Of a stretch of DNA of 64,000 bases, positions 1 to 7,885 are shown piece by piece. The notes beneath the pieces were generated by a model. The model had not been told where the DNA came from. It did no database searches and saw nothing but the letters and a program-made list of their open reading frames with translations. The DNA lies in assembly GCA_029262895.1 (NCBI GenBank), contig JAJCYM010000066.1, positions 35,678 through 99,677 of the forward strand, given 5' to 3'. Within the stretch, counting starts at the first letter, position 1; each line of letters opens with the position of its first letter. The DNA comes from Roseivirga sp. Its GTDB lineage: Bacteria > Bacteroidota > Bacteroidia > Cytophagales > Cyclobacteriaceae. The position numbers and the translations under genes are program-made.

Positions 1-2
1 TC

Positions 3-314
3 TGGCAAAATGTTGGACAGTGTTGTGGTTCGGCAGGTGTGGCGGATTACTTTCTTTCTCTGCACAAAATCACTTCCGACCCCGACTACCTGGAAATGTC
101 TCTAAATATGACTCAGGATATTATTGGTCATTTAACAACTGAGAACGATGGCATTAAATGGATTCATGCTGAAAATCGTTCACAACCTGACTTTCTTCAA
201 GCCCAAACTGGATACATGCAAGGAAGTTCAGGAATAGGCATGCACCTTTTAAGACTAAACGCATTTTATAAAGGGAAATCTCCTTTAATCAAGTTTCCTG
301 ACTCTCCTTTCTAA
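3..314 (+). CDS. LanC-like lanthionine cyclase family protein, C-terminal fragment
   Basis: The window opens inside this gene; about 103 codons up to the TAA are visible. The readable frame begins with WQNVGQCCGSAG, which resembles the second zinc-site motif of LanC and LanM cyclase domains (usually CHG). Here the residue after the first Cys is a second Cys, as in the three-cysteine zinc site of ProcM-like enzymes. A GSSGIGMHLLRL segment near residues 77-88 of the fragment fits the last inner helix of the alpha/alpha barrel. LanC proteins cyclise dehydrated peptides; free-standing LanC-like proteins may do other thiol chemistry. The N-terminal part and any partner peptide lie outside the window. 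A GTG at 39 is an internal codon, not the start. Confidence 0.7.
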   Translation, partial: WQNVGQCCGSAGVADYFLSLHKITSDPDYLEMSLNMTQDIIGHLTTENDGIKWIHAENRSQPDFLQAQTGYMQGSSGIGMHLLRLNAFYKGKSPLIKFPDSPF

Positions 315-332
315 AAAAATGCTTTTTTTTTA
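311..332 (+). terminator. AT-only hairpin at the end of the LanC-like gene
   Basis: CTAAAAAAA, a three-base loop (TGC), and TTTTTTTTAG form an inverted repeat that overlaps the stop codon. The stem is almost wholly A:T, so it is weak as a hairpin but ends in a U-run. It may act as a simple terminator for the upstream gene. Confidence 0.3.
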
Positions 333-518
333 GAATTTTTATGCATACATAATTGTGCATTTCAAAGCAGCGTTTGTGCTTGAAAGTGCCTATATGGGCG
401 AAAAGAGCATTTTGTAATGCCTGGAAAAGTCAAAATAATTTGATTTTTCGTATAGTTCTTTGTTAACTTGAGTCAAGAATCCTCTAAGGATTCCGACCGA
501 ACCTAAACACTTGCGTAA

Positions 519-1157
519 ATGACTAGAGCGACAGTTTTCAACTGGTTTCGTTTACCTGTCTATTCTGAAAAGGGCCAATCGTATGGTCAGACGAAGAGGG
601 ACTTCTACGAATCCAGAGTTTATTTGCAAAACCGCGGTAGGCTCTCCAGTACCTTTAACCTCAACTTAAATGGTTTATCCACGGACAGAACCATTTCCTT
701 TTATGGTATTGATTTCGGTTATTCTGTAAAGGCTACCATTAAAAAGCTGGGTAAGCCCAACTACAGAACTACTGAAAAGCGATTATTTCAGGATCATCAG
801 ATTGTTTTTTATCGATTGAAAATCTCGACTGTCAACTGTATCATTCAGTTGCACTTTCACAATGACTCCTTTTTCCTTGGTGTCATGGAGATGAGAACCG
901 GAGATAAAACCCTGAAAGACCGACTGTTTGATCTGATCAAACAGAAATACAAGATTGACGATTCAATCATCGACAATCATATCCTAGATGAATTAGGCAA
1001 TAGTATTAGGGTGCGCGAGGATGTAATTCCCTATGTTGTCTATACCACTGGAGATCAGAAGTTGAAACAAGAATTACTTGACACAGCAAAACGACCTCTC
1101 GAAGAAATGAGCAGAGCAAAATTTGATAACCAAGCCCTTTTGCTTGATATGATATAA
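519..1157 (+). CDS. Hypothetical protein, 212 aa
   Basis: I do not recognise a family. The protein is soluble-looking, with no signal peptide or membrane segment, and is rich in basic and aromatic residues. Residues 60-130 alternate hydrophobic and polar positions in a way that suggests beta strands (for example RTISFYGIDFGYSV and NCIIQLHFHNDSFFLGVMEM), and the C-terminal third looks helical. The ATG at 519 is preceded by a small perfect hairpin at 477-493 (GAATCC, five-base loop, GGATTC) but no clear ribosome-binding site. A good terminator follows at 1201-1229, so the gene is probably transcribed alone. Confidence 0.6.
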   Translation: MTRATVFNWFRLPVYSEKGQSYGQTKRDFYESRVYLQNRGRLSSTFNLNLNGLSTDRTISFYGIDFGYSVKATIKKLGKPNYRTTEKRLFQDHQIVFYRLKISTVNCIIQLHFHNDSFFLGVMEMRTGDKTLKDRLFDLIKQKYKIDDSIIDNHILDELGNSIRVREDVIPYVVYTTGDQKLKQELLDTAKRPLEEMSRAKFDNQALLLDMI

Positions 1158-1200
1158 CATTAATACTCCCTTACACCTAAACACCCTGGCATGGGTACAC

Positions 1201-1229
1201 AAAACCGGCTCTACTCAAGTCGGTTTTTG
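1201..1229 (+). terminator. Rho-independent terminator after the 212-aa gene
   Basis: AAAACCGGCT at 1201-1210 pairs with AGTCGGTTTT at 1218-1227 (10 pairs, one G-T) around a seven-base loop, and a T-rich run continues to about 1236. It lies inside the longest possible reading frame of the next gene, which argues that the next gene starts further downstream. Confidence 0.75.
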
Positions 1230-1298
1230 TTTGTTTTAAGGTTGTTGGCAGGATTCAACCTAAACCTTATCTTTAGCCTTGAATTTTTTGCATCATTT

Positions 1299-2480
1299 AT
1301 GAAGCCCAAGAAACGTAAAAGTCAAGTTTGTCACAATTGTGACACCACGCTTAGCGAGGATTTCAATTTTTGTCCAAGCTGTGGACAATCAAACACTGAC
1401 AACAATGTGACTTTCTGGGTACTGATCAAAGAGTTCGTAGACAACTACCTTGGCATTGACTCTAAAATGGCTCATAGTTTTATGCCATTTTTGCTACGGC
1501 CTGGTAAGCTGACCAATAGGTTTCAAGCTGGTCAAATCAAAAATTTTATTCATCCAATAAGGCTCTATTTTGTACTAAGTCTATTTTACTTTTTCATCAT
1601 TTCTTATCTTCTGGGAGGTATTAATTTTAGTGCCTTGGATGATGAACAAGCTAATTTTGGTGGCGATGCCAAGCTGGAGAGCTTTCTAGATAATGATCGA
1701 CTTAAGCTATTAAGTGATTCCGTAAAAATTGCGCTTGTACCGGATTCTTTGAAAAACAGCTTCAGTTCTATTAAAAACTTTAGGCAGCTCTATGATTCAC
1801 TCGAAAGGCAATTTGACGATAACGATGATGAGATAGACGATTTTCGAGTCAGCTTGCAAGGAGTCCCCGTTCCTGAAAGTGAAGGTGAAACGTTTTTTGA
1901 AAAAGCACATAGGCTTGCCCGGGATAAGCGCAACATTACCGACCAGCAGTTTATGGATTCCTTGAGTAACAGCGGGAACAATTTCGATGGCGACTTCTTT
2001 AGTGGACAAAATCGGGATCATATCAATCAGCAAGTCCGAAAGATTTTTGAAAATGATGAGGGTTTCAAAAGTTTCGTGCTGGGAAATCTTCCTTTGATGA
2101 TGTTCGTCCTTATTCCTTTATTCGCAGGTGTGCTTAAACTAATTTATATAAGAAGGAAACATCTGTATATCAAGCACGTGGTTCACGCACTGCATGTCCA
2201 TGCTTTTGCTTATTTTATGTATGGTATTGCCCTATTAATTATGTTTAAACTCTTTACCCCGGAGGTATTTCCTAATATGGACCACACCACCTGGCGATGG
2301 ATTTTAATGATCATCTTTTTTGTAGGGGTCAGTACTTACGTTTATGTGTCTTTCCTGAAGGTGTACCAGCAGCATTGGTTTAAGACCCTGCTCAAATTCA
2401 ACATTGTGGGCGTGATCTATGGCTTTTTCCTTAATGCCTTTTTCTTTATTGAATTATATATCAGCTTCTGGTATTATTAG
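1299..2480 (+). CDS. DUF3667 family membrane protein
   Basis: The protein starts with two zinc-ribbon-like CxxC pairs (CHNCD at about residues 11-14 and CPSCGQ at about 25-28), followed by the DUF3667 core (a stretch like FPFLLRPGKLTNRF and RLYFVLS) and a first membrane segment near residue 100. A long acidic, probably extracytoplasmic loop (roughly residues 120-260) precedes four further hydrophobic segments at the C terminus. Function is unknown; the family is common in Bacteroidota. I chose the ATG at 1299 because the frame open from 1191 runs through the terminator at 1201-1229 and the family normally starts close to the zinc ribbon. Its stop codon overlaps that of convergent hemL, leaving no room for a terminator. 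Confidence 0.85.
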   Translation: MKPKKRKSQVCHNCDTTLSEDFNFCPSCGQSNTDNNVTFWVLIKEFVDNYLGIDSKMAHSFMPFLLRPGKLTNRFQAGQIKNFIHPIRLYFVLSLFYFFIISYLLGGINFSALDDEQANFGGDAKLESFLDNDRLKLLSDSVKIALVPDSLKNSFSSIKNFRQLYDSLERQFDDNDDEIDDFRVSLQGVPVPESEGETFFEKAHRLARDKRNITDQQFMDSLSNSGNNFDGDFFSGQNRDHINQQVRKIFENDEGFKSFVLGNLPLMMFVLIPLFAGVLKLIYIRRKHLYIKHVVHALHVHAFAYFMYGIALLIMFKLFTPEVFPNMDHTTWRWILMIIFFVGVSTYVYVSFLKVYQQHWFKTLLKFNIVGVIYGFFLNAFFFIELYISFWYY

Positions 2481-3766
2481 TGAATGGCTATCAAAGACGC
2501 TCTGTTAGCCCTAATAATTTCATCTGCAAGTTCGCGTGTGATAGCCGTTGAAATAAACAGGGTTTCGTATTGCGATGGAGCCAGGTAGACTCCCCTATTC
2601 AGCATTTCCCTAAAGTACCTGCCAAACAAGTCTGTGTTGGTAGTTTTCGCAGATTCAAAATCAACTACTTTATTGTCTGTAAAGAAGAGGCTAATCATTG
2701 AACCAACCTTGTTCATAGTGTAATTCAGTCCAAGTTCATCAAGGTTCTTTTGAAAGCCCTTTTCCAAATAGGCACTCATGTCTGAAAGTTTGACGTAAAT
2801 CTCAGGATCGGCCTTAAGCTGTTTAAGCATAGCCAACCCAGAAGACATAGCGACAGGGTTGCCTGATAAGGTGCCAGCTTGATATACTGGACCTTGAGGT
2901 GAAACGTAATCCATGAGTTCCTTCTTACCACCATAGGCTCCAACAGGCATTCCTCCTCCAATTATTTTGCCTAGCGTTGTAAGGTCGGGCATTACTCCAT
3001 AAAGTTCCTGAGCACCCCCAAGTGATAGCCTGAAACCGGTCATTACTTCATCAAAAATCAACACAATTCCAGCTTGATCACACAGCTGCCTCAAGCCTTT
3101 CAGATATCCTTCGGCTGGTAAGACACATCCCATATTACCTGCTACAGGTTCTATAATAATAGCTGCAATCTGGTCAGTATGGGCTGCGATTACCTCCTCA
3201 ACTTTTTCCAGATTGTTGAAAGGTAAGGTTATGGTATCTTTAGCTACCCCTTCCGTCACCCCAGGGCTGTCGGGAGTGCCTAAGGTAATGGCTCCACTCC
3301 CTGCAGCAATAAGAAAAGAATCTCCATGCCCGTGATAACACCCTTCAAACTTGATGATCTTATCTCTGCCTGTAAAGCCTCTGGCCAATCGTATGGCAGA
3401 CATAGTAGCTTCTGTTCCAGAATTAACCATCCTAACCTTGTCAATTGATGGCACTAGTTCACAAATCGTTTGAGCCATCTCAACTTCTAAGCCCGTTGGT
3501 GCTCCAAAAGAAAGAGAGGTCTTTATAGCCTCGGCCACAGCTTCCTCAATGACCTGGTTACCATGCCCCAATATCATTGGGCCCCAGGAGTTAATCAACT
3601 CAATGTATTGATTGTCGTCTTCATCAATCATATAAGCCCCACTCGCTGATTTGATGAACAAGGGATCTCCGCCAACAGCTTTAAAAGCTCGAACTGGTGA
3701 ATTCACGCCTCCTGGTATAAAGTCTTGTGCTTCATTGAAGAGGCGCTTGCTTCGAGATGTATTCAT
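2477..3766 (-). CDS. hemL: Glutamate-1-semialdehyde 2,1-aminomutase
   Basis: HemL converts glutamate-1-semialdehyde to 5-aminolevulinate in the C5 route of tetrapyrrole synthesis. The 429-aa length is typical. Class III aminotransferase landmarks are present: NSGTEATMSAIRLARG at 115-130, the PLP-contacting Asp in LIFDEVMTGFR (Asp239), and the Schiff-base Lys267 in TLGKIIGGGMPVG. The N-terminal PGGVNSPVRAF motif is characteristic of HemL. It is the last gene of a minus-strand run guaA - binding-protein-like - hemL with gaps of 1 and 6 nt, so it is probably co-transcribed. Its stop codon overlaps the stop of the convergent DUF3667 gene. Confidence 0.97.
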   Translation of the reverse strand: MNTSRSKRLFNEAQDFIPGGVNSPVRAFKAVGGDPLFIKSASGAYMIDEDDNQYIELINSWGPMILGHGNQVIEEAVAEAIKTSLSFGAPTGLEVEMAQTICELVPSIDKVRMVNSGTEATMSAIRLARGFTGRDKIIKFEGCYHGHGDSFLIAAGSGAITLGTPDSPGVTEGVAKDTITLPFNNLEKVEEVIAAHTDQIAAIIIEPVAGNMGCVLPAEGYLKGLRQLCDQAGIVLIFDEVMTGFRLSLGGAQELYGVMPDLTTLGKIIGGGMPVGAYGGKKELMDYVSPQGPVYQAGTLSGNPVAMSSGLAMLKQLKADPEIYVKLSDMSAYLEKGFQKNLDELGLNYTMNKVGSMISLFFTDNKVVDFESAKTTNTDLFGRYFREMLNRGVYLAPSQYETLFISTAITRELADEIIRANRASLIAIH

Positions 3767-3772
3767 GATGTT

Positions 3773-5599
3773 TTAGTCTTTGAACTTCTCAATTTGAGAA
3801 TTTCGAATCTTAAGTATGGGGATGTACCGATTGTCGTTGGTCAGCTTGTAATCGAATGCCTCTGTCAGTTCTCCATCAATACTGGCTTTTCTCTTCAAGC
3901 CTATTTGAAAGTATTTGCCATATTGATTCATTAGACGGCCAAAGGTTACAATGATATCATAGCCAATATAAGCATCACCAAAACGCACATCCTTCTTGGG
4001 ATAGGCGCCTAACTTCTGCTCATAACGTTGACGGAAGTTCTGAACTTCTTCGGTATTGTAATCGATTAAATTAGCTCCGGTAAAGGTCGCATCAATATTT
4101 TCCAACAGGTCAAAGGAAATAGACTGCTCTGCTGAAAGCCATCTGGAAGAACCAATAAATCCAATAGAATCCGGCCTAGAAGCGATACCACTAATTGCAC
4201 TGGCAGATAAGGAAGCATCATCCGAGGCAATAAAAATGTGCCCGATACTATCCGGCAGTACCTTAAGCGTATCATAAACAAAATCTCTTTCGTCATAAAT
4301 TTCCCAATCATCTACCTCAGCCTCCCTGAGAGAGTCCATTTCAGCAATCATGGTTTCCACAACCAGAGAGTCTCTGTCCAGTTCTTCTTCATCGGTGAGT
4401 ATCAATTGAATTTTAACCGATTCCGCAGAGGTTACTCTTTCGAAAAGCACCACATTAAATGAATCTTCTTCAATCAGACTCTTGTAAAAGTCAGCTCGGG
4501 GTTTGTCTGCCCTACCACTATAAAAAATCGCTGCATTTTTATTTTTGGTAAAGTGCTTTTTGGCGTAATCCGCTGCTTCCAAGGCCAAAGATTCGTTGGA
4601 AGGATAGTATAAAAATGCATAAGCGTTGTCGTCAATTACCCCACTTGTTGAACTCAGTGGATTGACCATATTGATCTTCTTGTTCTTGGAGAAATCAGAC
4701 ACTTCCTGTACAGCTCCGGTGAAAACCGGCCCTACAATCAGGTCCAGTTCATTAGCCTCCGGGGTGTTCAGGATATTCCGAGTTGATGCACCGCTACCTT
4801 GCGTATCAAAAGTGGCCATGTTAATATTGATTCCTTCTGACGCCAGCTTTTCCACTCCCAATTGTACACCTTCGTAGAAATGTACCGGCCAGGTTTTTTG
4901 AATATTCTCCAATGAGACAGAATCCTCTCTGTACCTAAATGGAAGAAATAGTCCAACATTGTATACGGCCTTCTTTGGAGAACTCTCAATATCCTCGAAA
5001 CCCACATTCACTGCAATTTCATATTTAGTCGACAGCTCATTAATCAAATCGATATCCTGATCTTGCACATCCATTGCTAAAATAGCATTGACCAAATTAT
5101 TGGCCAGAACAGATTCTTCAGGATACAATGCCAGCAGTGTCTTCAGTTGAGTGATCTCCGAAATTTTTGAAAGATGATAGAGTTTCAGGTTATCGATGTC
5201 CTCTGCGTATTTAGCACCTGATATTCTACTTAGATTGGTCATGGCGAGCTGATAGTTTTCAGCTTCAAAATTCAACTGTGCCAACCAATAATAAACTTCT
5301 TGTCTTTCTGACCAATTCGGAAACCTTTGGTCAATTTGAAGAAACATATTCTTGGCGGTTTCCTTATCGCCAGAATTGTAGGCCGAAACCGCGTAATAGT
5401 AAGAGGCATAGGTTACCACCTCATTCTCACCTTCCAGCGAGGTAATCGGGCCTAGTTTCACCAGGGCCAGGGCATAGTCTTTCTGATCAAAAAGTGCTTT
5501 GCCCTCATTGAATATTTTATTGACATTTTGGCTCCAGGCTAAACTGCCTAATGCACCCATCAATAATGATGTAATCAAGACCCTTCTAAGCAAAATCAT
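3773..5599 (-). CDS. Periplasmic-binding-like protein with N-terminal TPR-type helices (LpoA-like layout)
   Basis: A 608-aa exported protein. Residues 1-23 form a signal peptide ending near AWSQ. Residues 25-190 are helical repeats of TPR type (ALFDQKDYALALVKLGPI, YYYAVSAYNSGDKETAKNMF). From about residue 210 a type 1 periplasmic-binding fold follows (VGLFLPFRYRED, HFYEGVQLGVEKL, DLIVGPVFTGAV, INMVNPLSSTSG), as in branched-chain amino acid receptors. The TPR plus binding-fold order recalls LpoA, the outer-membrane activator of penicillin-binding protein 1A, but I see no lipobox. No ABC permease genes are nearby, so a transport role is doubtful. It sits between guaA and hemL in one probable transcript. 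Confidence 0.75.
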   Translation of the reverse strand: MILLRRVLITSLLMGALGSLAWSQNVNKIFNEGKALFDQKDYALALVKLGPITSLEGENEVVTYASYYYAVSAYNSGDKETAKNMFLQIDQRFPNWSERQEVYYWLAQLNFEAENYQLAMTNLSRISGAKYAEDIDNLKLYHLSKISEITQLKTLLALYPEESVLANNLVNAILAMDVQDQDIDLINELSTKYEIAVNVGFEDIESSPKKAVYNVGLFLPFRYREDSVSLENIQKTWPVHFYEGVQLGVEKLASEGININMATFDTQGSGASTRNILNTPEANELDLIVGPVFTGAVQEVSDFSKNKKINMVNPLSSTSGVIDDNAYAFLYYPSNESLALEAADYAKKHFTKNKNAAIFYSGRADKPRADFYKSLIEEDSFNVVLFERVTSAESVKIQLILTDEEELDRDSLVVETMIAEMDSLREAEVDDWEIYDERDFVYDTLKVLPDSIGHIFIASDDASLSASAISGIASRPDSIGFIGSSRWLSAEQSISFDLLENIDATFTGANLIDYNTEEVQNFRQRYEQKLGAYPKKDVRFGDAYIGYDIIVTFGRLMNQYGKYFQIGLKRKASIDGELTEAFDYKLTNDNRYIPILKIRNSQIEKFKD

Positions 5600-5600
5600 A

Positions 5601-7130
5601 CTATTCCCATTCTATAGTTGCAGGAGGTTTTGAGCTGATATCATATACCACCCTGTTTACTCCCTTTACTTTATTAATGATTTCGTTCGATACGTCCTGT
5701 AAAAAATCGTAAGGCAAATGGCTCCAATCAGCGGTCATTCCATCCACACTCCCTACTGCTCTTAATGCTACAACCCTTTCATAGGTTCTTTCATCACCCA
5801 TAACGCCAACTGACTGTATGGGCAATAACATTGCACCTGCTTGCCAAACATCGTCATAAAGGCCCTTCTCCTTTAATCCGTTGATAAAAATGTGATCCAC
5901 TTCCTGAAGGATCGCAACTTTATCTGGAGTAACGTCCCCCAAGATTCTAATTCCAAGGCCTGGTCCAGGAAAAGGGTGTCTACCTAAAATATTGGAATCT
6001 ATTTGCAAAGCCTTTCCAACTCTCCTCACCTCGTCCTTAAACAAAGTATTCAGCGGCTCCACCACTTTAAGGTTCATCTTCTCAGGTAATCCTCCAACGT
6101 TGTGGTGAGATTTTATTGTGGCCGAAGGTCCCTTCACCGAAACAGATTCAATAATATCCGGGTAAATAGTGCCTTGACCAAGCCATTTCACATTTTCAAT
6201 CTTCTGAGCTTCCTGATCAAAAATTTCTATGAATACGCGTCCAATCGCCTTTCTTTTAGCTTCTGGTTCGGTGATCCCTTTTAAGGCCTCATAAAATTCT
6301 TTTTTGGCATCAACTCCTTTAACATTCAATCCCATTCCCTGATAAGAGTCTAAGACGCCATTAAATTCATTTTTCCTCAGGAGGCCATTATCAACAAAAA
6401 TACAATGTAAGCTCTCTCCGATTGCCTTGTGAATAAGGACTGCCGCCACTGATGAATCAACTCCTCCGGATAGGCCCAAGACTACTTTGTCATTACCCAA
6501 TTTATCCTTTAGATTTTGAATTGTAGATTCTGCAAAAAGATCGGACGTCCAACCCTGAGAACAGCCACAAATATCTACCACAAAGTTTTTGAGCAATGTC
6601 TTTCCTTGCTCTGTATGTGTTACTTCAGGGTGAAACTGAATACCATAGGTTTTCTCGTCCTTAACTTTGAATGCCGCCATTTCCACACTTGAGGTACTGG
6701 CAATTATTTCGAAATTTTCAGGCAAATCAGAAATAGTATCTGCATGCGACATCCAAACCTGAGAGTCCAGACTCATTCCTTTTAGCAATTCAAACTGAGT
6801 ATCAACATGACTTAGCCTCGCTCGCCCATACTCTCGAATCTCTGAAGGCATCACGTTACCACCATACTTTTGTGCCATAAGCTGAGCACCATAACAAACA
6901 CCAAGAACGGGTATGGAGCCTCTGAACTGATCCAGGTTTAAGTCTGGTGCATCATCTTCGCGCACTGAACAAGGGCTGCCTGAAAGTATCAGACCTTTAT
7001 AGCCCTCCAAGTTTTCCGGGAGATGATTAAACGGGTGTATTTCACAGTACACATTTAACTCTCTAACACGCCTGGCAATGAGCTGTGTATACTGAGAACC
7101 AAAATCGAGAATAAGGATTTTTTCCGTCAT
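5601..7130 (-). CDS. guaA: GMP synthase (glutamine-hydrolysing)
   Basis: GuaA makes GMP from XMP, ATP and glutamine. The 509-aa protein has the full two-part architecture: a class I glutamine amidotransferase with nucleophile Cys79 (GVCYGAQL) and His167/Glu169 (QFHPEVTHT), then an ATP pyrophosphatase with the SGGVDSS loop at 221-227, and the C-terminal dimerisation region ending in KPPATIEWE. It is the first gene of the minus-strand run leading into hemL. The start codon lies only 4 nt after a TAATTTTG box, so the transcript may have a very short leader. Confidence 0.98.
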   Translation of the reverse strand: MTEKILILDFGSQYTQLIARRVRELNVYCEIHPFNHLPENLEGYKGLILSGSPCSVREDDAPDLNLDQFRGSIPVLGVCYGAQLMAQKYGGNVMPSEIREYGRARLSHVDTQFELLKGMSLDSQVWMSHADTISDLPENFEIIASTSSVEMAAFKVKDEKTYGIQFHPEVTHTEQGKTLLKNFVVDICGCSQGWTSDLFAESTIQNLKDKLGNDKVVLGLSGGVDSSVAAVLIHKAIGESLHCIFVDNGLLRKNEFNGVLDSYQGMGLNVKGVDAKKEFYEALKGITEPEAKRKAIGRVFIEIFDQEAQKIENVKWLGQGTIYPDIIESVSVKGPSATIKSHHNVGGLPEKMNLKVVEPLNTLFKDEVRRVGKALQIDSNILGRHPFPGPGLGIRILGDVTPDKVAILQEVDHIFINGLKEKGLYDDVWQAGAMLLPIQSVGVMGDERTYERVVALRAVGSVDGMTADWSHLPYDFLQDVSNEIINKVKGVNRVVYDISSKPPATIEWE

Positions 7131-7134
7131 GGCG

Positions 7135-7142
7135 CAAAATTA
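7135..7142 (-). promoter_or_regulatory. Possible -7 promoter box of guaA
   Basis: On the minus strand TAATTTTG matches the Bacteroidota -7 consensus TAnnTTTG and ends 4 nt before the guaA ATG. I do not see a matching TTG at 19 nt upstream, so the assignment is tentative. Confidence 0.35.
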
Positions 7143-7252
7143 ACATTACTCATGACTATTCACTAGATATAGAGTCAAATTCTACCACCTCAAATTAAGG
7201 TCGGGATAATCGAAAATTTTGCAAATCAAATTATCAGGTCATTTTATATATT

Positions 7253-7283
7253 CTTGATAATCAGATATATATATATTATCAAG
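7253..7283. repeat. Inverted repeat with 9-bp arms
   Basis: CTTGATAAT (7253-7261) and ATTATCAAG (7275-7283) are perfect inverted copies around an alternating AT loop. A second pair, TCAGGT at 7233-7238 and ACCTGA at 7291-7296, encloses it. It lies in the AT-rich part of the guaA/SPFH gap. Confidence 0.6.
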
Positions 7284-7320
7284 GCTTATTACCTGAACAG
7301 AATTATATTTTGTTTTTTTA

Positions 7321-7378
7321 TATATATAAAATTATATTCGGAATATGAAACATATTCGGAATATAATTCGTATATATA
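7321..7378. repeat. 58-bp nested palindrome (24 paired positions)
   Basis: From outside inwards: TATATATA (7321-7328) pairs with 7371-7378, ATTATATTC (7331-7339) with GAATATAAT (7359-7367), and GAATATG (7341-7347) with CATATTC (7351-7357) around a 3-base loop. The only interruptions are AA opposite TCG and a single G opposite G. All 24 pairs are canonical. It could be a cruciform, a protein-binding site or a strong RNA hairpin; no transposase is near. Confidence 0.7.
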
Positions 7379-7386
7379 GTTGTGAG

Positions 7387-7735
7387 TTGCCCAATTATGG
7401 CAATATCTTCTGAAAGAACTCAACAAAGTTCTTCTAACCCGAAAAATGGGAATCACTTCCCTTTAACATACGGGTTGTAAAATTTTCAGAAATAGATAAA
7501 ACACCAATAATTGCGGTCGACAAATTAGCTCCGATGAGCGGGTCTGAACAGACTGTCTGACACAAGAATAAGTCTGCAAAACCTTGGTAGACTCTCGGAC
7601 TAATAATACTGCTTGCCAGATGTGAGATGTTTTATTTCCAGCCCGAAGAAAACATAACAAGCAGTTCCTGAAATCCCTCATATGATTATCAGAAACCGGG
7701 CTTCATTATCGGACTGTTGATGTGATATGTGAGGT
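7387..7735. other. Non-coding region with consecutive helices; possible structured RNA (strand unknown)
   Basis: No convincing gene is present between guaA (7130) and the SPFH gene. Read along the plus strand the region holds a chain of hairpins: TTGCC/GGCAA (7387-7403), AAGAACT/AGTTCTT (7414-7433), AACCCG/CGGGTT (7436-7476) enclosing GGGAA/TTCCC, a 12-pair stem with two single-base bulges joining 7525-7538 to 7592-7603, ACTGCTTG/CAAGCAGT (7608-7665) enclosing ATGTTTT/AAAACAT, and a 9-pair stem joining 7676-7684 to 7726-7734. This suggests a structured RNA or a binding region, but I recognise no known RNA family. Confidence 0.3.
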
Positions 7736-7885
7736 TGGTGAGTTCTGATCGATTGACTCTTATTAATTAATAGCAAGCGGGCAACAAGCTCTTCCTACAT
7801 CATTCCATAAATACACTTTCGATTTATAAAATTCAGGCCTTGGCCTGGGATGGAAAACTATTATTCACTTTTAAACCTTATCGCT

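Noticed and set aside
1191..1298. N-terminal extension of the DUF3667 protein
   Set aside because: It overlaps a terminator (1201-1229) and precedes the zinc ribbon that starts the family.
7463..7681. 72-aa Cys-rich frame on the minus strand
   Set aside because: No start context, family or codon evidence; it lies over the hairpin-rich region.
7691..7712. Sequence like the 3' end of RNase P RNA (CAGAAACCGGGCTT)
   Set aside because: The universal GAGGAAAGTCC core and other P RNA motifs are missing in the region.
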